A stretch of DNA of 64,000 nt from Eubacteriales bacterium (GTDB lineage: Bacteria; Bacillota; Clostridia; Lachnospirales; Lachnospiraceae), in NCBI GenBank assembly GCA_030524455.1, contig JAUNGT010000004.1:59011-123010 (forward strand), written 5' to 3'. Positions 32,971 to 41,336 of this stretch are shown piece after piece. Position numbers and translations under genes: made by a program. How positions within the stretch are numbered: position 1 is the first letter of the stretch; each line of letters opens with the position of its first letter. A model generated the notes under the pieces. It was not told the DNA's origin. It saw nothing but the letters and a program-made list of their open reading frames with translations, and ran no database searches.

Positions 32971-33077
32971 ATATTTGTACATCATAGCAAATCCGGGGAA
33001 GGAATACAAGAAGGTTGTTATTTATTGTGATTATGCCGACGGTAAAAGCTTAAAAAATAAAGATATAAATAAAGGAC

Positions 33078-33105
33078 TTGAATTACGATCTAATTATTGT
33101 AGAAT
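33078..33105 (+). promoter_or_regulatory. Candidate promoter of the AT-rich regulatory operon
   Basis: TTGAAT (33078-33083), 16-bp spacer, TAGAAT (33100-33105), 40 bp before the kinase start. Confidence 0.5.
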
Positions 33106-33145
33106 GAAATTACACAATATATAAGTTAAATAATGAGAGGAAGAT

Positions 33146-34639
33146 ATGTTTTATTTTGCATTTATTTTTGTTTTTCTTTCCGCCTTTGTATTGATTTCCG
33201 GGAAAAGGGATATTTCTATAAAATATTTTATCCTTGTGATGCTTTCTTATGTTACTGCGTTATTTTTTATGATGACCTATCTGGCCAAGGATACATGGTT
33301 TGATAATGTAATGGTGGACTATTTTTCTATGCCTCTTGCGGTTTGGAAATTTCTGATGTTTTTACCTGTCAATAAGCAGTTGATTTTGTGTCTTTGGAAT
33401 CTTTCATGTCTTAGTGTGCTATATTTCAGTATTTGCTTTGCCATGTCTTTTATTATGTATGGAAAAAAAACAGAACATATACTTTTAAAGCGCGTAATAG
33501 CCATTATATTGGCAATAGAGTATATAGTTTATCATCCAATTGCCTCAAAATATATCTATTATTCTCTTTATCCGTCTCTTATGACATCGGAGCAAATAGA
33601 ATGTGTAAAAATTGTATTCCATAAGATAACATGGATTACTAACGCTGCAATTATTTTTGGGAGCATACTGATGTTGGTTTGCGCCTGTCGCAAAGTAACG
33701 CCGCTGAGGGTAATCCGCTATAATATGTTTTTTATTGTATTCAGTTATATTTTGATTATGGGATCATATTTATTTGTGCTGGGATTTTATCCGGCTTTCT
33801 TTATAAAAGTTTCCAAATTTTCAGACACAGTATCTTTTCTTTCTGTTTCGATCAGTGATTCTCTGTGGATGCAAACGGTGTTTCCTTATTATCTATCAAT
33901 TATGTTTATTTTATTATGTATTTCTCTATACAAATTCAGTCGTACCATGCAAAAAATGAGACAACAGTCCGTCTCTTTGTCAAAGCAAATAGCAGCGTCG
34001 GATACAACATCAAAGGTATTTTGCCATTATATGAAAAATGAACTTTTGGCGGTTCAGTCTGAATTGGAGGAGTTGGAACTACAGGATCAAAAAAATGAAG
34101 TACTTTCTAATGCAATTAGGCGGTGTAAGAATTTATATGACAGATTAGATAAAATTCATACGAGTACCAAGGCGTCAGAGTTATATATGACCAAAGAAAA
34201 CTTAAATGAATTTTTAAAAGATATGCTTGAAACTATGTCGTATGATTTTAAGGAACTTAGGGTTACAGTGCGTTCAGAGAGAGAAGATATTTATGTTTTG
34301 TTGGATACCAATTATTTTGGACAGGCGTTGCATAATATATTGACGAACGCCGTAGATTCCATGAAAGAAACGGAGAAAAAGAATTTGGATATTACTGTAA
34401 AAGTAATTAATAATTGGGCTGCGATTTTTATTAAAGATAGTGGAACAGGTATTGAAAAAGAAAATTTGGATAAAATTTTCACTCCTTTTTTTACTTCGCA
34501 TTCTGTGGCAAAACATTGGGGAATAGGATTGACATTAACTCATAAAATAATTACAGTTCATGAGGGATATATAGAAGTAGAGAGTAAGATAAATGAAGGA
34601 ACCGTTGTAAAAATCATGTTACCCTTATTGATGGGATAA
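33146..34639 (+). CDS. Polytopic GHKL-type sensor histidine kinase
   Basis: The 497-residue protein has about eight membrane helices over residues 1-265, then a dimerisation segment with likely phospho-His in VFCHYMKNELLAVQSELEE. The ATPase domain carries N box HNILTNAVDSMKE, G1 IKDSGTGIEKENL and G2 WGIGLTLTHKII. Low GC and A/T-ending codons separate it sharply from genes before 32.8 kb and after 41.3 kb. It is the first gene of an operon with a LuxR-type regulator and a binding protein, suggesting a sugar-sensing circuit. Confidence 0.85.
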   Translation: MFYFAFIFVFLSAFVLISGKRDISIKYFILVMLSYVTALFFMMTYLAKDTWFDNVMVDYFSMPLAVWKFLMFLPVNKQLILCLWNLSCLSVLYFSICFAMSFIMYGKKTEHILLKRVIAIILAIEYIVYHPIASKYIYYSLYPSLMTSEQIECVKIVFHKITWITNAAIIFGSILMLVCACRKVTPLRVIRYNMFFIVFSYILIMGSYLFVLGFYPAFFIKVSKFSDTVSFLSVSISDSLWMQTVFPYYLSIMFILLCISLYKFSRTMQKMRQQSVSLSKQIAASDTTSKVFCHYMKNELLAVQSELEELELQDQKNEVLSNAIRRCKNLYDRLDKIHTSTKASELYMTKENLNEFLKDMLETMSYDFKELRVTVRSEREDIYVLLDTNYFGQALHNILTNAVDSMKETEKKNLDITVKVINNWAAIFIKDSGTGIEKENLDKIFTPFFTSHSVAKHWGIGLTLTHKIITVHEGYIEVESKINEGTVVKIMLPLLMG

Positions 34640-34663
34640 GATCAATAGAGAGAAGGAGCGATT

Positions 34664-35374
34664 ATGATAAAAGTATTGATTGCTGATGATATACCGGAAC
34701 TTACAAAAAGATTTTCTAATATATTGAAACAGGATCCGGAAATCAATGTAATTGAGTGTGTACATAGCGGAAAGGACGCTGTGAAAAAATGTTTAGATCT
34801 TCATCCTGACGTAATTTTAATGGATGTTGAAATGGAGACACGGACTGCAGGGCTTATCGCAACAGAAAAAATTTTGGAACAATATCCGGAAGGGAAAATA
34901 GTTATACTAACCGTTTATGAAGATGACGAAACGGTATTTACCGCTTTCATGTTAGGTGTGACAGATTATATTGTGAAAAATTCGATGCCGGAAGATATCA
35001 TTACCTGTATTAAAGATGCTTATTTTGGGTGCTCCCCGATTCGTCCTGTTATTGCCAGAAAAATTAGAAGAGAGTTTCAGAGAGTAAAAAAGTCAGAAGA
35101 TAGTTTTCTGTATTGCCTGCATTTGGTAACTCAGCTTACACAGACAGAGATAGATGTATTGGAATTGATGAGCCGTGGATATACACGGATGCAGATATGT
35201 GAAATGCGTTGTGTGGAACTTTCTACAGTAAAAACACAAATCCGAAATATTTTGAAAAAATTTAAGTGTTCTTCCATGAATGAGGTGATTTACCAGATAA
35301 AAGAGCAACAGATCTTTGAATATATCCGGAATATTTCGGGAGGTTTAAACAGGGGAGGTAATTTTGAAAAATAA
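34664..35374 (+). CDS. LuxR/NarL-type response regulator
   Basis: The 236-residue protein has a receiver domain (IADDIPELTKRF, phospho-Asp in DVILMDVEMETR, Lys in DYIVKNSMPED) and a C-terminal LuxR helix-turn-helix (LTQTEIDVLELMSRGYTRMQICEMRCVELSTVKTQIRNILKKF). It is the partner of the preceding kinase, 24 bp downstream, and overlaps the next gene by 11 bp. Confidence 0.9.
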   Translation: MIKVLIADDIPELTKRFSNILKQDPEINVIECVHSGKDAVKKCLDLHPDVILMDVEMETRTAGLIATEKILEQYPEGKIVILTVYEDDETVFTAFMLGVTDYIVKNSMPEDIITCIKDAYFGCSPIRPVIARKIRREFQRVKKSEDSFLYCLHLVTQLTQTEIDVLELMSRGYTRMQICEMRCVELSTVKTQIRNILKKFKCSSMNEVIYQIKEQQIFEYIRNISGGLNRGGNFEK

Positions 35375-36656
35375 CAATATATTACAGGCAGTAGTGATGG
35401 TATTATTTTTGGCAATGTCAGTGCTTCTCTGTTTTCAACCCTCAAAAATAGAATCCGCTACGCCTCAAATTATAGCAGAAAAAGAGGAGAAAGCAGAAAA
35501 AGAAGTAATTCTTAATTATTATATATGGGAAAATGAAGAAGCATATATCAGGCCGGTAATTGAAGCATATGAAGCGTTAAATGCGGAAGTGATAATAAAT
35601 TTGCATATAGTGGATGCAGATCTTTACGATAAAAGCCTGGAACACATTCTTTCTGGAGAAAATCAGGCAGATTTAGTGGGAGTAAGGGAAACTTCGCATA
35701 TGGCGAGTCTTGCAGAGGAGGGGTATCTTTTAGACGTAACAGATTATATATCGAATTATGCTTTGGAGGTAGAGGCATATGGGAACATGTTCAATGAAAT
35801 TGAAATAAATGGAAGATATTATGGAATTCCGACGAGAAGCACTTGCTGGATTTTGTTATACAATAAAGAGATTTTTGATAAAAAAGGAATTCCATATCCT
35901 GAGCAAATGACATGGGAAGAATACGGGGAATTGGCAATTTTACTTACAGATAAGGAGGGTGAAAAAACTTGGGGAGGATATTTGCCGCCATGGTGTTTTA
36001 ATTTTACGGCAATACAGAAATCATCGTATTTAATGGACGATAATCTGAAAGAAACGGAAAATGCATTAAGATTGTTGAATCAGTTTTATAACCTGGATAA
36101 ATCACATGTAAGCTATAAGGAATCAGCGACGCAAAGAGAGAGTTTGAGCGGATTATTTAAGCAAGGGCATATTGCTATGATGCCACAGGGAGAATGGATG
36201 ATAAATATGCTGATGGAGAAAAATAAAGAAGGGGAGGCGAATGTGCGTTGGGGGATTGCTCCTATGCCGGTGCCGGATGAAGAAGATGCGGGAACAACCT
36301 GGGGACAATATCAGTTTGCGTGTATCTCTTCCAGAACGGATAATCCGGAGGAGGCTTTTCGTTTTCTGAGCTTTTTATGTGGAGAGGAAGCGGCACGTAT
36401 TTATGCCAGAAACGGAATGGTTCACGCTTACTCTACGGAAGAGATTAAAAAAATTTATGCCGATACGGTAGGGGAAGACATAGCAGAGATCGTTTACAGG
36501 GCAAAAAGAAAACAGGAACAGCCAGCAATACCAGAGTATCATGAAATACTTGATATGTTTGAAACATGTGCACATAACTATCTTATGGGAAACTGTGATC
36601 TTGCAGCAGCAATAGAAGAATTTGATATTCTTCGAAAACAAGTATATCAGAAATAA
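35364..36656 (+). CDS. Membrane-anchored extracellular sugar-binding protein, sensor-linked
   Basis: The 430-residue family 1 solute-binding protein starts at TTG 35364, 5 nt after AGGGGAGG, inside the end of the regulator gene. The N-terminal hydrophobic helix (LQAVVMVLFLAMSVLLCFQPS) has only a poor lipobox (V-L-L-C), so it may be a signal anchor. The mature part resembles the binding protein at 36769 (WILLYNKEIFDKKGIPYPEQMTWEEY against WLLWYNKDLFDASGLDYPINLTWEEY). Coupling to the kinase and regulator suggests it presents ligand to the sensor rather than to the importer. Confidence 0.8.
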   Translation: MKNNNILQAVVMVLFLAMSVLLCFQPSKIESATPQIIAEKEEKAEKEVILNYYIWENEEAYIRPVIEAYEALNAEVIINLHIVDADLYDKSLEHILSGENQADLVGVRETSHMASLAEEGYLLDVTDYISNYALEVEAYGNMFNEIEINGRYYGIPTRSTCWILLYNKEIFDKKGIPYPEQMTWEEYGELAILLTDKEGEKTWGGYLPPWCFNFTAIQKSSYLMDDNLKETENALRLLNQFYNLDKSHVSYKESATQRESLSGLFKQGHIAMMPQGEWMINMLMEKNKEGEANVRWGIAPMPVPDEEDAGTTWGQYQFACISSRTDNPEEAFRFLSFLCGEEAARIYARNGMVHAYSTEEIKKIYADTVGEDIAEIVYRAKRKQEQPAIPEYHEILDMFETCAHNYLMGNCDLAAAIEEFDILRKQVYQK

Positions 36657-36695
36657 AATGAGTGAAGAAACAGGGGGGATGACAGAAAATACACC

Positions 36696-36724
36696 TTAGC
36701 ACCTAAAAAATAGAGTGTTATGAT
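36696..36724 (+). promoter_or_regulatory. Candidate promoter of the importer operon
   Basis: TTAGCA (36696-36701), 17-bp spacer, TATGAT (36719-36724), 45 bp before the binding-protein start; probably the target of the adjacent regulator. Confidence 0.5.
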
Positions 36725-36768
36725 GAATTTGCCTTAAAGAACGATAGATAAATCAGGAGGGATAGGTT

Positions 36769-38067
36769 ATGAAACTGAAAAAAGTATTGGCTTTATTGAC
36801 GGTGACAATGGCAATGGCAATGACAATTGGAATGATTGGGTGTGCAGGTCAAACAGCTGATGGTGGCGAAGCCGGAAAAGAAACACCGGATATGGCTGAA
36901 ATGGACAATCAGGAGACTGAAAAAACAGGGGAGATTACAGAACTGAAGTTCTATGAACATGCCGATAATGAAAAGCTGGCGCAGGAGTTGGTGGACGCTT
37001 ATAATGCGCAAAGCGATGGGGTTAAGGTATCTCTTTCTATTATTGCAAATGATGACTATGACGACAAGATGAAAGTTTTGTTGTCCGGAGGTTCTGGGGT
37101 GGATTGTTTTTGGGTACGGGGTGGCTCAGAAATGAGACAACTGGCGAACAATGGAGCATTGTATGCGTTGGACAATTTGATAGAAGCCAATAATATGGAT
37201 ACATCTGTATACGGGAATATTGAAGAGTCCTTTACAACAAATGAGAAAACCTACGGCCTGTGTTCTTCAAAATCCTGTTGGCTATTGTGGTATAATAAGG
37301 ATCTTTTTGATGCGTCAGGACTGGATTATCCAATTAATTTAACCTGGGAAGAATATACAGATTTGGCAGCTTCTTTAAAGACCGATGAACTTTGGGGTGG
37401 AGTAGTTCCGACATGGACTATGAATCTTGGGGCATCTTCGGCCGGGGAGTATTTAACAGACGAAAAGCTGGAAAAGACAAGACGATATGCAGATTATATG
37501 GAAAAGTGGTATGTGACAGATCACAGTCATCCAAGTGTGGAAGAAATGACAGGATCCTTTGCACTGAGTTCCTTTTTTGCACAAGGAAAGACCTATATGA
37601 TGTTAAATGGCGACTGGGCATTTCAGACGTTCCCGGATTATAATCCACAGTTTACTTGGTGTGCGGCACCACTGCCGGTATTTGAAGATGTAGAATCTGG
37701 AACAACCGTTGGTTCAGCAGCATGTTTTAGTATTGCAGCAAATAGCAAGCATCCGGAAGAAGCTTTTGATTTTATTAAATTCTGCTGTTACAGCGAGGAG
37801 GGAGCCAAAATTTTTGCAGAGAATTCAGCTGTTCCGGCTTATTCATCCGAGGCGGCAATCGAATTATATAAACAAAATGTTACGGCACCGGGAGTAGAAT
37901 ATGTGTTCTCATCTAATGTTGGATTGGAAAAAGGATTGGATAATAATTATGATGAGTTGAATACCGCATTTAATGAGGAAATAACAAGTGCGCTGGTCGG
38001 CAATTTTAGCATGGATGAAGGATTCGAAAATTTTAAGCGCAGACGCGAGGAGATTCTTAGCAGATAA
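36769..38067 (+). CDS. ABC importer sugar-binding lipoprotein
   Basis: The 432-residue CUT1 substrate-binding protein has a clear lipoprotein signal: basic MKLKK, hydrophobic core, lipobox I-G-C (MIGCAGQ). An Asp/Glu-rich linker leads to the family 1 binding fold. It is paralogous to the sensor-linked protein at 35364 and is followed by its two permeases. GGAGG precedes the ATG. Confidence 0.92.
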   Translation: MKLKKVLALLTVTMAMAMTIGMIGCAGQTADGGEAGKETPDMAEMDNQETEKTGEITELKFYEHADNEKLAQELVDAYNAQSDGVKVSLSIIANDDYDDKMKVLLSGGSGVDCFWVRGGSEMRQLANNGALYALDNLIEANNMDTSVYGNIEESFTTNEKTYGLCSSKSCWLLWYNKDLFDASGLDYPINLTWEEYTDLAASLKTDELWGGVVPTWTMNLGASSAGEYLTDEKLEKTRRYADYMEKWYVTDHSHPSVEEMTGSFALSSFFAQGKTYMMLNGDWAFQTFPDYNPQFTWCAAPLPVFEDVESGTTVGSAACFSIAANSKHPEEAFDFIKFCCYSEEGAKIFAENSAVPAYSSEAAIELYKQNVTAPGVEYVFSSNVGLEKGLDNNYDELNTAFNEEITSALVGNFSMDEGFENFKRRREEILSR

Positions 38068-38091
38068 CAGCATCGAAGATGAGGTATTTTT

Positions 38092-38994
38092 ATGAAAAAA
38101 CAAAAGATAGGCTCGAAATTGGAAAGAAAGGAATGGCTGGCGGGTTATCTTTTTCTGCTTCCAAATTTTCTGGGATTTCTGGTATTTACGATTATACCGG
38201 TAATCATTGGATTTGTAATAAGTTTTACGGATTATACAGGATTTGGAACAGCGCGTTTTGTTGGAATAGAAAATTATAAGAAAATGTTTCAGGACAGTGG
38301 TTTTATTATAGCCTTGCAAAATAATCTTTTTTACACGCTTACGAGTGTCCCGATGACGATTGTATTTTCCCTTTTATTGGCATTGATGCTGAATAAAAAG
38401 ATGTATTTTGGTGATGGATTCAAGACAATTTATTTTTTCCCAAACCTGACATCCATGGTGGCAGTGGGTTGTGTATGGCTGCAATTGTTTGAACCGAATA
38501 ATGGACCGGTTAACCAGCTTCTTGGCAGTATAGGAGTAGAAAACCCGCCGAAATGGTTTTGGTCTCTGTCTACAGCCATGATTTCTATTGTAATCGTAGT
38601 TGTCTGGAAGCAGGCAGGATATTATATGATTATGTTTTTGGGAGGACTAAAAAATATTCCGACCCATTTGTATGAATCAGCAAAAATGGATGGGGCAAAT
38701 GCCTGGGAAACTTTTCGCTATATCACATGGCCTATGCTTTCGCCTGCTACATTCATGGTAACTATTCTGACCTTTATTGCGTCCTTTCAGGTTTTTGACA
38801 TTATTAATGTAACAACGGAGGGGGGACCGGGAAGGGCGACCACTGTATTGGTAATGCGTATTTATCAGGAAGCGTTCAAGTATGGAAGAATGGGATATGC
38901 TTCTGCGATTGGGTATTTCCTGTTTTTGATTATTTTCATAATTACTCTCGTACAGTGGAAGATGCAGAAAAAATGGGTAAATGATGATATGTAA
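38092..38994 (+). CDS. ABC sugar importer permease, MalF/UgpA type
   Basis: The 300-residue CUT1 permease has six membrane helices and the EAA loop YESAKMDGANAWETFRYITWPMLSP. The N terminus (GYLFLLPNFLGFLVFTIIPVIIGFVISFTDY) is typical of UgpA-like permeases. It forms the channel with the next gene product. No ATPase is encoded nearby. Confidence 0.92.
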   Translation: MKKQKIGSKLERKEWLAGYLFLLPNFLGFLVFTIIPVIIGFVISFTDYTGFGTARFVGIENYKKMFQDSGFIIALQNNLFYTLTSVPMTIVFSLLLALMLNKKMYFGDGFKTIYFFPNLTSMVAVGCVWLQLFEPNNGPVNQLLGSIGVENPPKWFWSLSTAMISIVIVVVWKQAGYYMIMFLGGLKNIPTHLYESAKMDGANAWETFRYITWPMLSPATFMVTILTFIASFQVFDIINVTTEGGPGRATTVLVMRIYQEAFKYGRMGYASAIGYFLFLIIFIITLVQWKMQKKWVNDDM

Positions 38995-39017
38995 ATATGG
39001 AGAAGAGGTTTTTCGAT

Positions 39018-39833
39018 ATGGTAAAAAAAAGGATATTGTTATACGCAGTATGCATTTTAGTAGCGTTTATTATGGCAGTCCCGTTTTTGTGGATGCTCAG
39101 TGCCTCTTTTAAGGAAAATGCGGAGATATTCACACAGCCAATACAGTGGATACCAAAAAAAGTAAAAACAGTAAATTATGAAAAAGTAATGGAGGAAATC
39201 CCATTCATAGCATATTTTTTGAATACTGCTTATGTAACAGTAGTTATTACAGTAATCAGACTTTTGACTTGTTCCATGGCAGCATTTGCATTTGCAAAAC
39301 TAAGATTTCCGGGAAGAGATAAGTTTTTTTTGATATATTTGGCGACAATGATGGTTCCTTGGCATGCAATTATGATTCCACAGTTTATTACTATTCAGAA
39401 AGCGGGATTATATGATTCACATCTTGCATTAATTTTAACAGGCTCCTTTAGTGCTTTCGGAGTTTTTATTATGAGGCAAAATATGTTAAGTCTTCCGGAG
39501 GGGCTGAAAGAAGCGGCTAAAATTGACGGTTGCGGATCGTTGCGTATTTTTACCCAAATTGCTTTGCCGTTAAGTAAGACAGGTCTGGCGACACTGACAG
39601 CACTTACATTTACACAGGTGTGGAATGATTATATGGCTCCGATGATTTATCTGGATTCAGATATGAAAAAAACGATACAGCTGGGCCTGGCCACATTTAA
39701 GAGAGAATTCGATACGGATTATGGTGCGATTATGGCAGGAACAGTTCTTTCGCTGGTTCCAGTAGTGATTATTTATGCAATGGCTCAGAAATATATCGTA
39801 GAAGGTGTAGCGTTTACCGGATTAAAGGGATGA
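39018..39833 (+). CDS. ABC sugar importer permease, MalG/UgpE type
   Basis: The 271-residue partner permease has six helices and the EAA loop KEAAKIDGCGSLRIFTQIALPLSK, and ends with the common AQKYIVEGVAFTGLKG. I choose ATG 39018 with GAGG 9 nt upstream; an ATG at 38997 immediately after the previous stop has no ribosome binding site. Confidence 0.92.
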   Translation: MVKKRILLYAVCILVAFIMAVPFLWMLSASFKENAEIFTQPIQWIPKKVKTVNYEKVMEEIPFIAYFLNTAYVTVVITVIRLLTCSMAAFAFAKLRFPGRDKFFLIYLATMMVPWHAIMIPQFITIQKAGLYDSHLALILTGSFSAFGVFIMRQNMLSLPEGLKEAAKIDGCGSLRIFTQIALPLSKTGLATLTALTFTQVWNDYMAPMIYLDSDMKKTIQLGLATFKREFDTDYGAIMAGTVLSLVPVVIIYAMAQKYIVEGVAFTGLKG

Positions 39834-39844
39834 GGGAGAAAAAT

Positions 39845-41242
39845 ATGGAATATAAATTTAAAAGAACGTATTGTAATCCGCTGCCTATGCCGGATTATCC
39901 CCATGGAAGTGAAGTAAATGGTTTTAGTAATTGCCGTGAATTGGCGGATCCTACAGTGATATGGCACCGGAATAAATGGATTCTATATGCAACGATTGGA
40001 AGTGTTTATGAATCCGAAGATTATAAAAATTGGAAGGTATGCACACAATGTGATATGCCGAAGCTGGTGGCTCCTACAGTAGTAGAACACAAGAATAAGT
40101 TTTATTTAATGGGAAGCGAATCGGCATTGTATTGTGCAGATAGTCCCTATGGACCTTTTGAAGAATTGGGAAAAATAACAGACGATACCGGAGAAGAGCT
40201 TTATATCAGAGATCCTATGTTGTTTTCGGATGATGATGAAAAACTTTATTTATATTGGGGACTGGGAAAAGATGGAATTTATGGAATGGAGTTGGATCAT
40301 AAGCAGCCATGCCGAGGGATTGGAAAACCGATATCCTTGTGCAAATTTTGTCCGGAACATGTGTGGGAAAGGATGGGAGCATGGAATCAAAATGAAGGAA
40401 TGAGTTTTATAGAAGGTGCATGGATGCTGAAACATCAGGGAGAATATTATTTGATTTATTCAGCCTCTGGAACCTGTTACAGAACATATGCCTGGGGCGT
40501 TTATCGAAGCCGTTCTCCTTTGAAGGATTTTATTTATCAGAAAACAGGGCCGATTCTTTTAAAAAAATATGGGCTGGTGAATGGAACCGGACATGGAAGT
40601 GTTGTAAAGGGGCCGGGACATACTTATTGGGCATTTTATACGGTTAAGATGTGTTATGCCACGAAATATGAAAGAAGAATTGCCATGGATCCGGTAGGGT
40701 TTGACGAAACAGGTAATTTGTATATAGGTGAAGTAACGGAAATACCGCAATGGCTTCCGGGAATAAAGAAAAATCCGGAAAAAGGGAATGATTCAGGATT
40801 ATTACCACTAACATCAGAAGAACAAGCCGTAACATCTTCTCATGCGCCGGGAAGAGATGCACTTTATGCTGTAGATGAGAGTATGTTGACGTGGTGGGAA
40901 CCTTCCGATAAAGATAGTCGGCCATTTATTACAATAGATTTGCGGGCCTGTTATAAAATTGCGGCTATTCGTATTATATGGAGAGATGTAAATCTCGATT
41001 ATGAAAAAGGCATTTTACCTGGGCCATTTCAATACAAAGTAGAGGGGAGCAAAGAAGGCACCCGATTCGAAGAGATTTTGGATTGTACGGATAATCAAAT
41101 GGATTATGCCGTCGATTATAGAACTTTTCCGGAAAAAGAAGCACGACACATCCGCCTTGTGATTACAGGTTGCCCGGAAGGGATAAGGCCAGGTGTGATT
41201 AATTTTACCGCGTTTGGGACTTACGCTGATATACAGGAGTAA
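39845..41242 (+). CDS. GH43 family glycosidase with C-terminal discoidin-like domain
   Basis: The 465-residue protein starts with NPLPMPDYP, typical of GH43 enzymes, and has the catalytic base Asp in RELADPTVIWHRNKW, pKa Asp in YIRDPMLFSDDDEKLY, and acid Glu probably in SFIEGAWMLKHQGEYYLIY. Residues ~325-465 resemble an F5/8-type carbohydrate-binding domain (ITIDLRACYKIAAIRIIWRD ... ARHIRLVITG). No signal peptide is present, so the enzyme is cytosolic and acts on imported arabinoxylan-type oligosaccharides. ATG 39845 has GAGGGA upstream. It is the last gene of the AT-rich block. Confidence 0.82.
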   Translation: MEYKFKRTYCNPLPMPDYPHGSEVNGFSNCRELADPTVIWHRNKWILYATIGSVYESEDYKNWKVCTQCDMPKLVAPTVVEHKNKFYLMGSESALYCADSPYGPFEELGKITDDTGEELYIRDPMLFSDDDEKLYLYWGLGKDGIYGMELDHKQPCRGIGKPISLCKFCPEHVWERMGAWNQNEGMSFIEGAWMLKHQGEYYLIYSASGTCYRTYAWGVYRSRSPLKDFIYQKTGPILLKKYGLVNGTGHGSVVKGPGHTYWAFYTVKMCYATKYERRIAMDPVGFDETGNLYIGEVTEIPQWLPGIKKNPEKGNDSGLLPLTSEEQAVTSSHAPGRDALYAVDESMLTWWEPSDKDSRPFITIDLRACYKIAAIRIIWRDVNLDYEKGILPGPFQYKVEGSKEGTRFEEILDCTDNQMDYAVDYRTFPEKEARHIRLVITGCPEGIRPGVINFTAFGTYADIQE

Positions 41243-41267
41243 GGTGGAGTAGCTGTCGGAAATCGCC

Positions 41268-41296
41268 TTATCATTTTGGCTGTCTTGTGTTATACT
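41268..41296 (+). promoter_or_regulatory. Candidate promoter of the GH31 gene
   Basis: TTATCA (41268-41273), 17-bp spacer, TATACT (41291-41296), about 40 bp before the start codon. Confidence 0.4.
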
Positions 41297-41336
41297 TTTT
41301 GACAGTTATTGTTGACTTCAAAAGGAGGACCTCACT

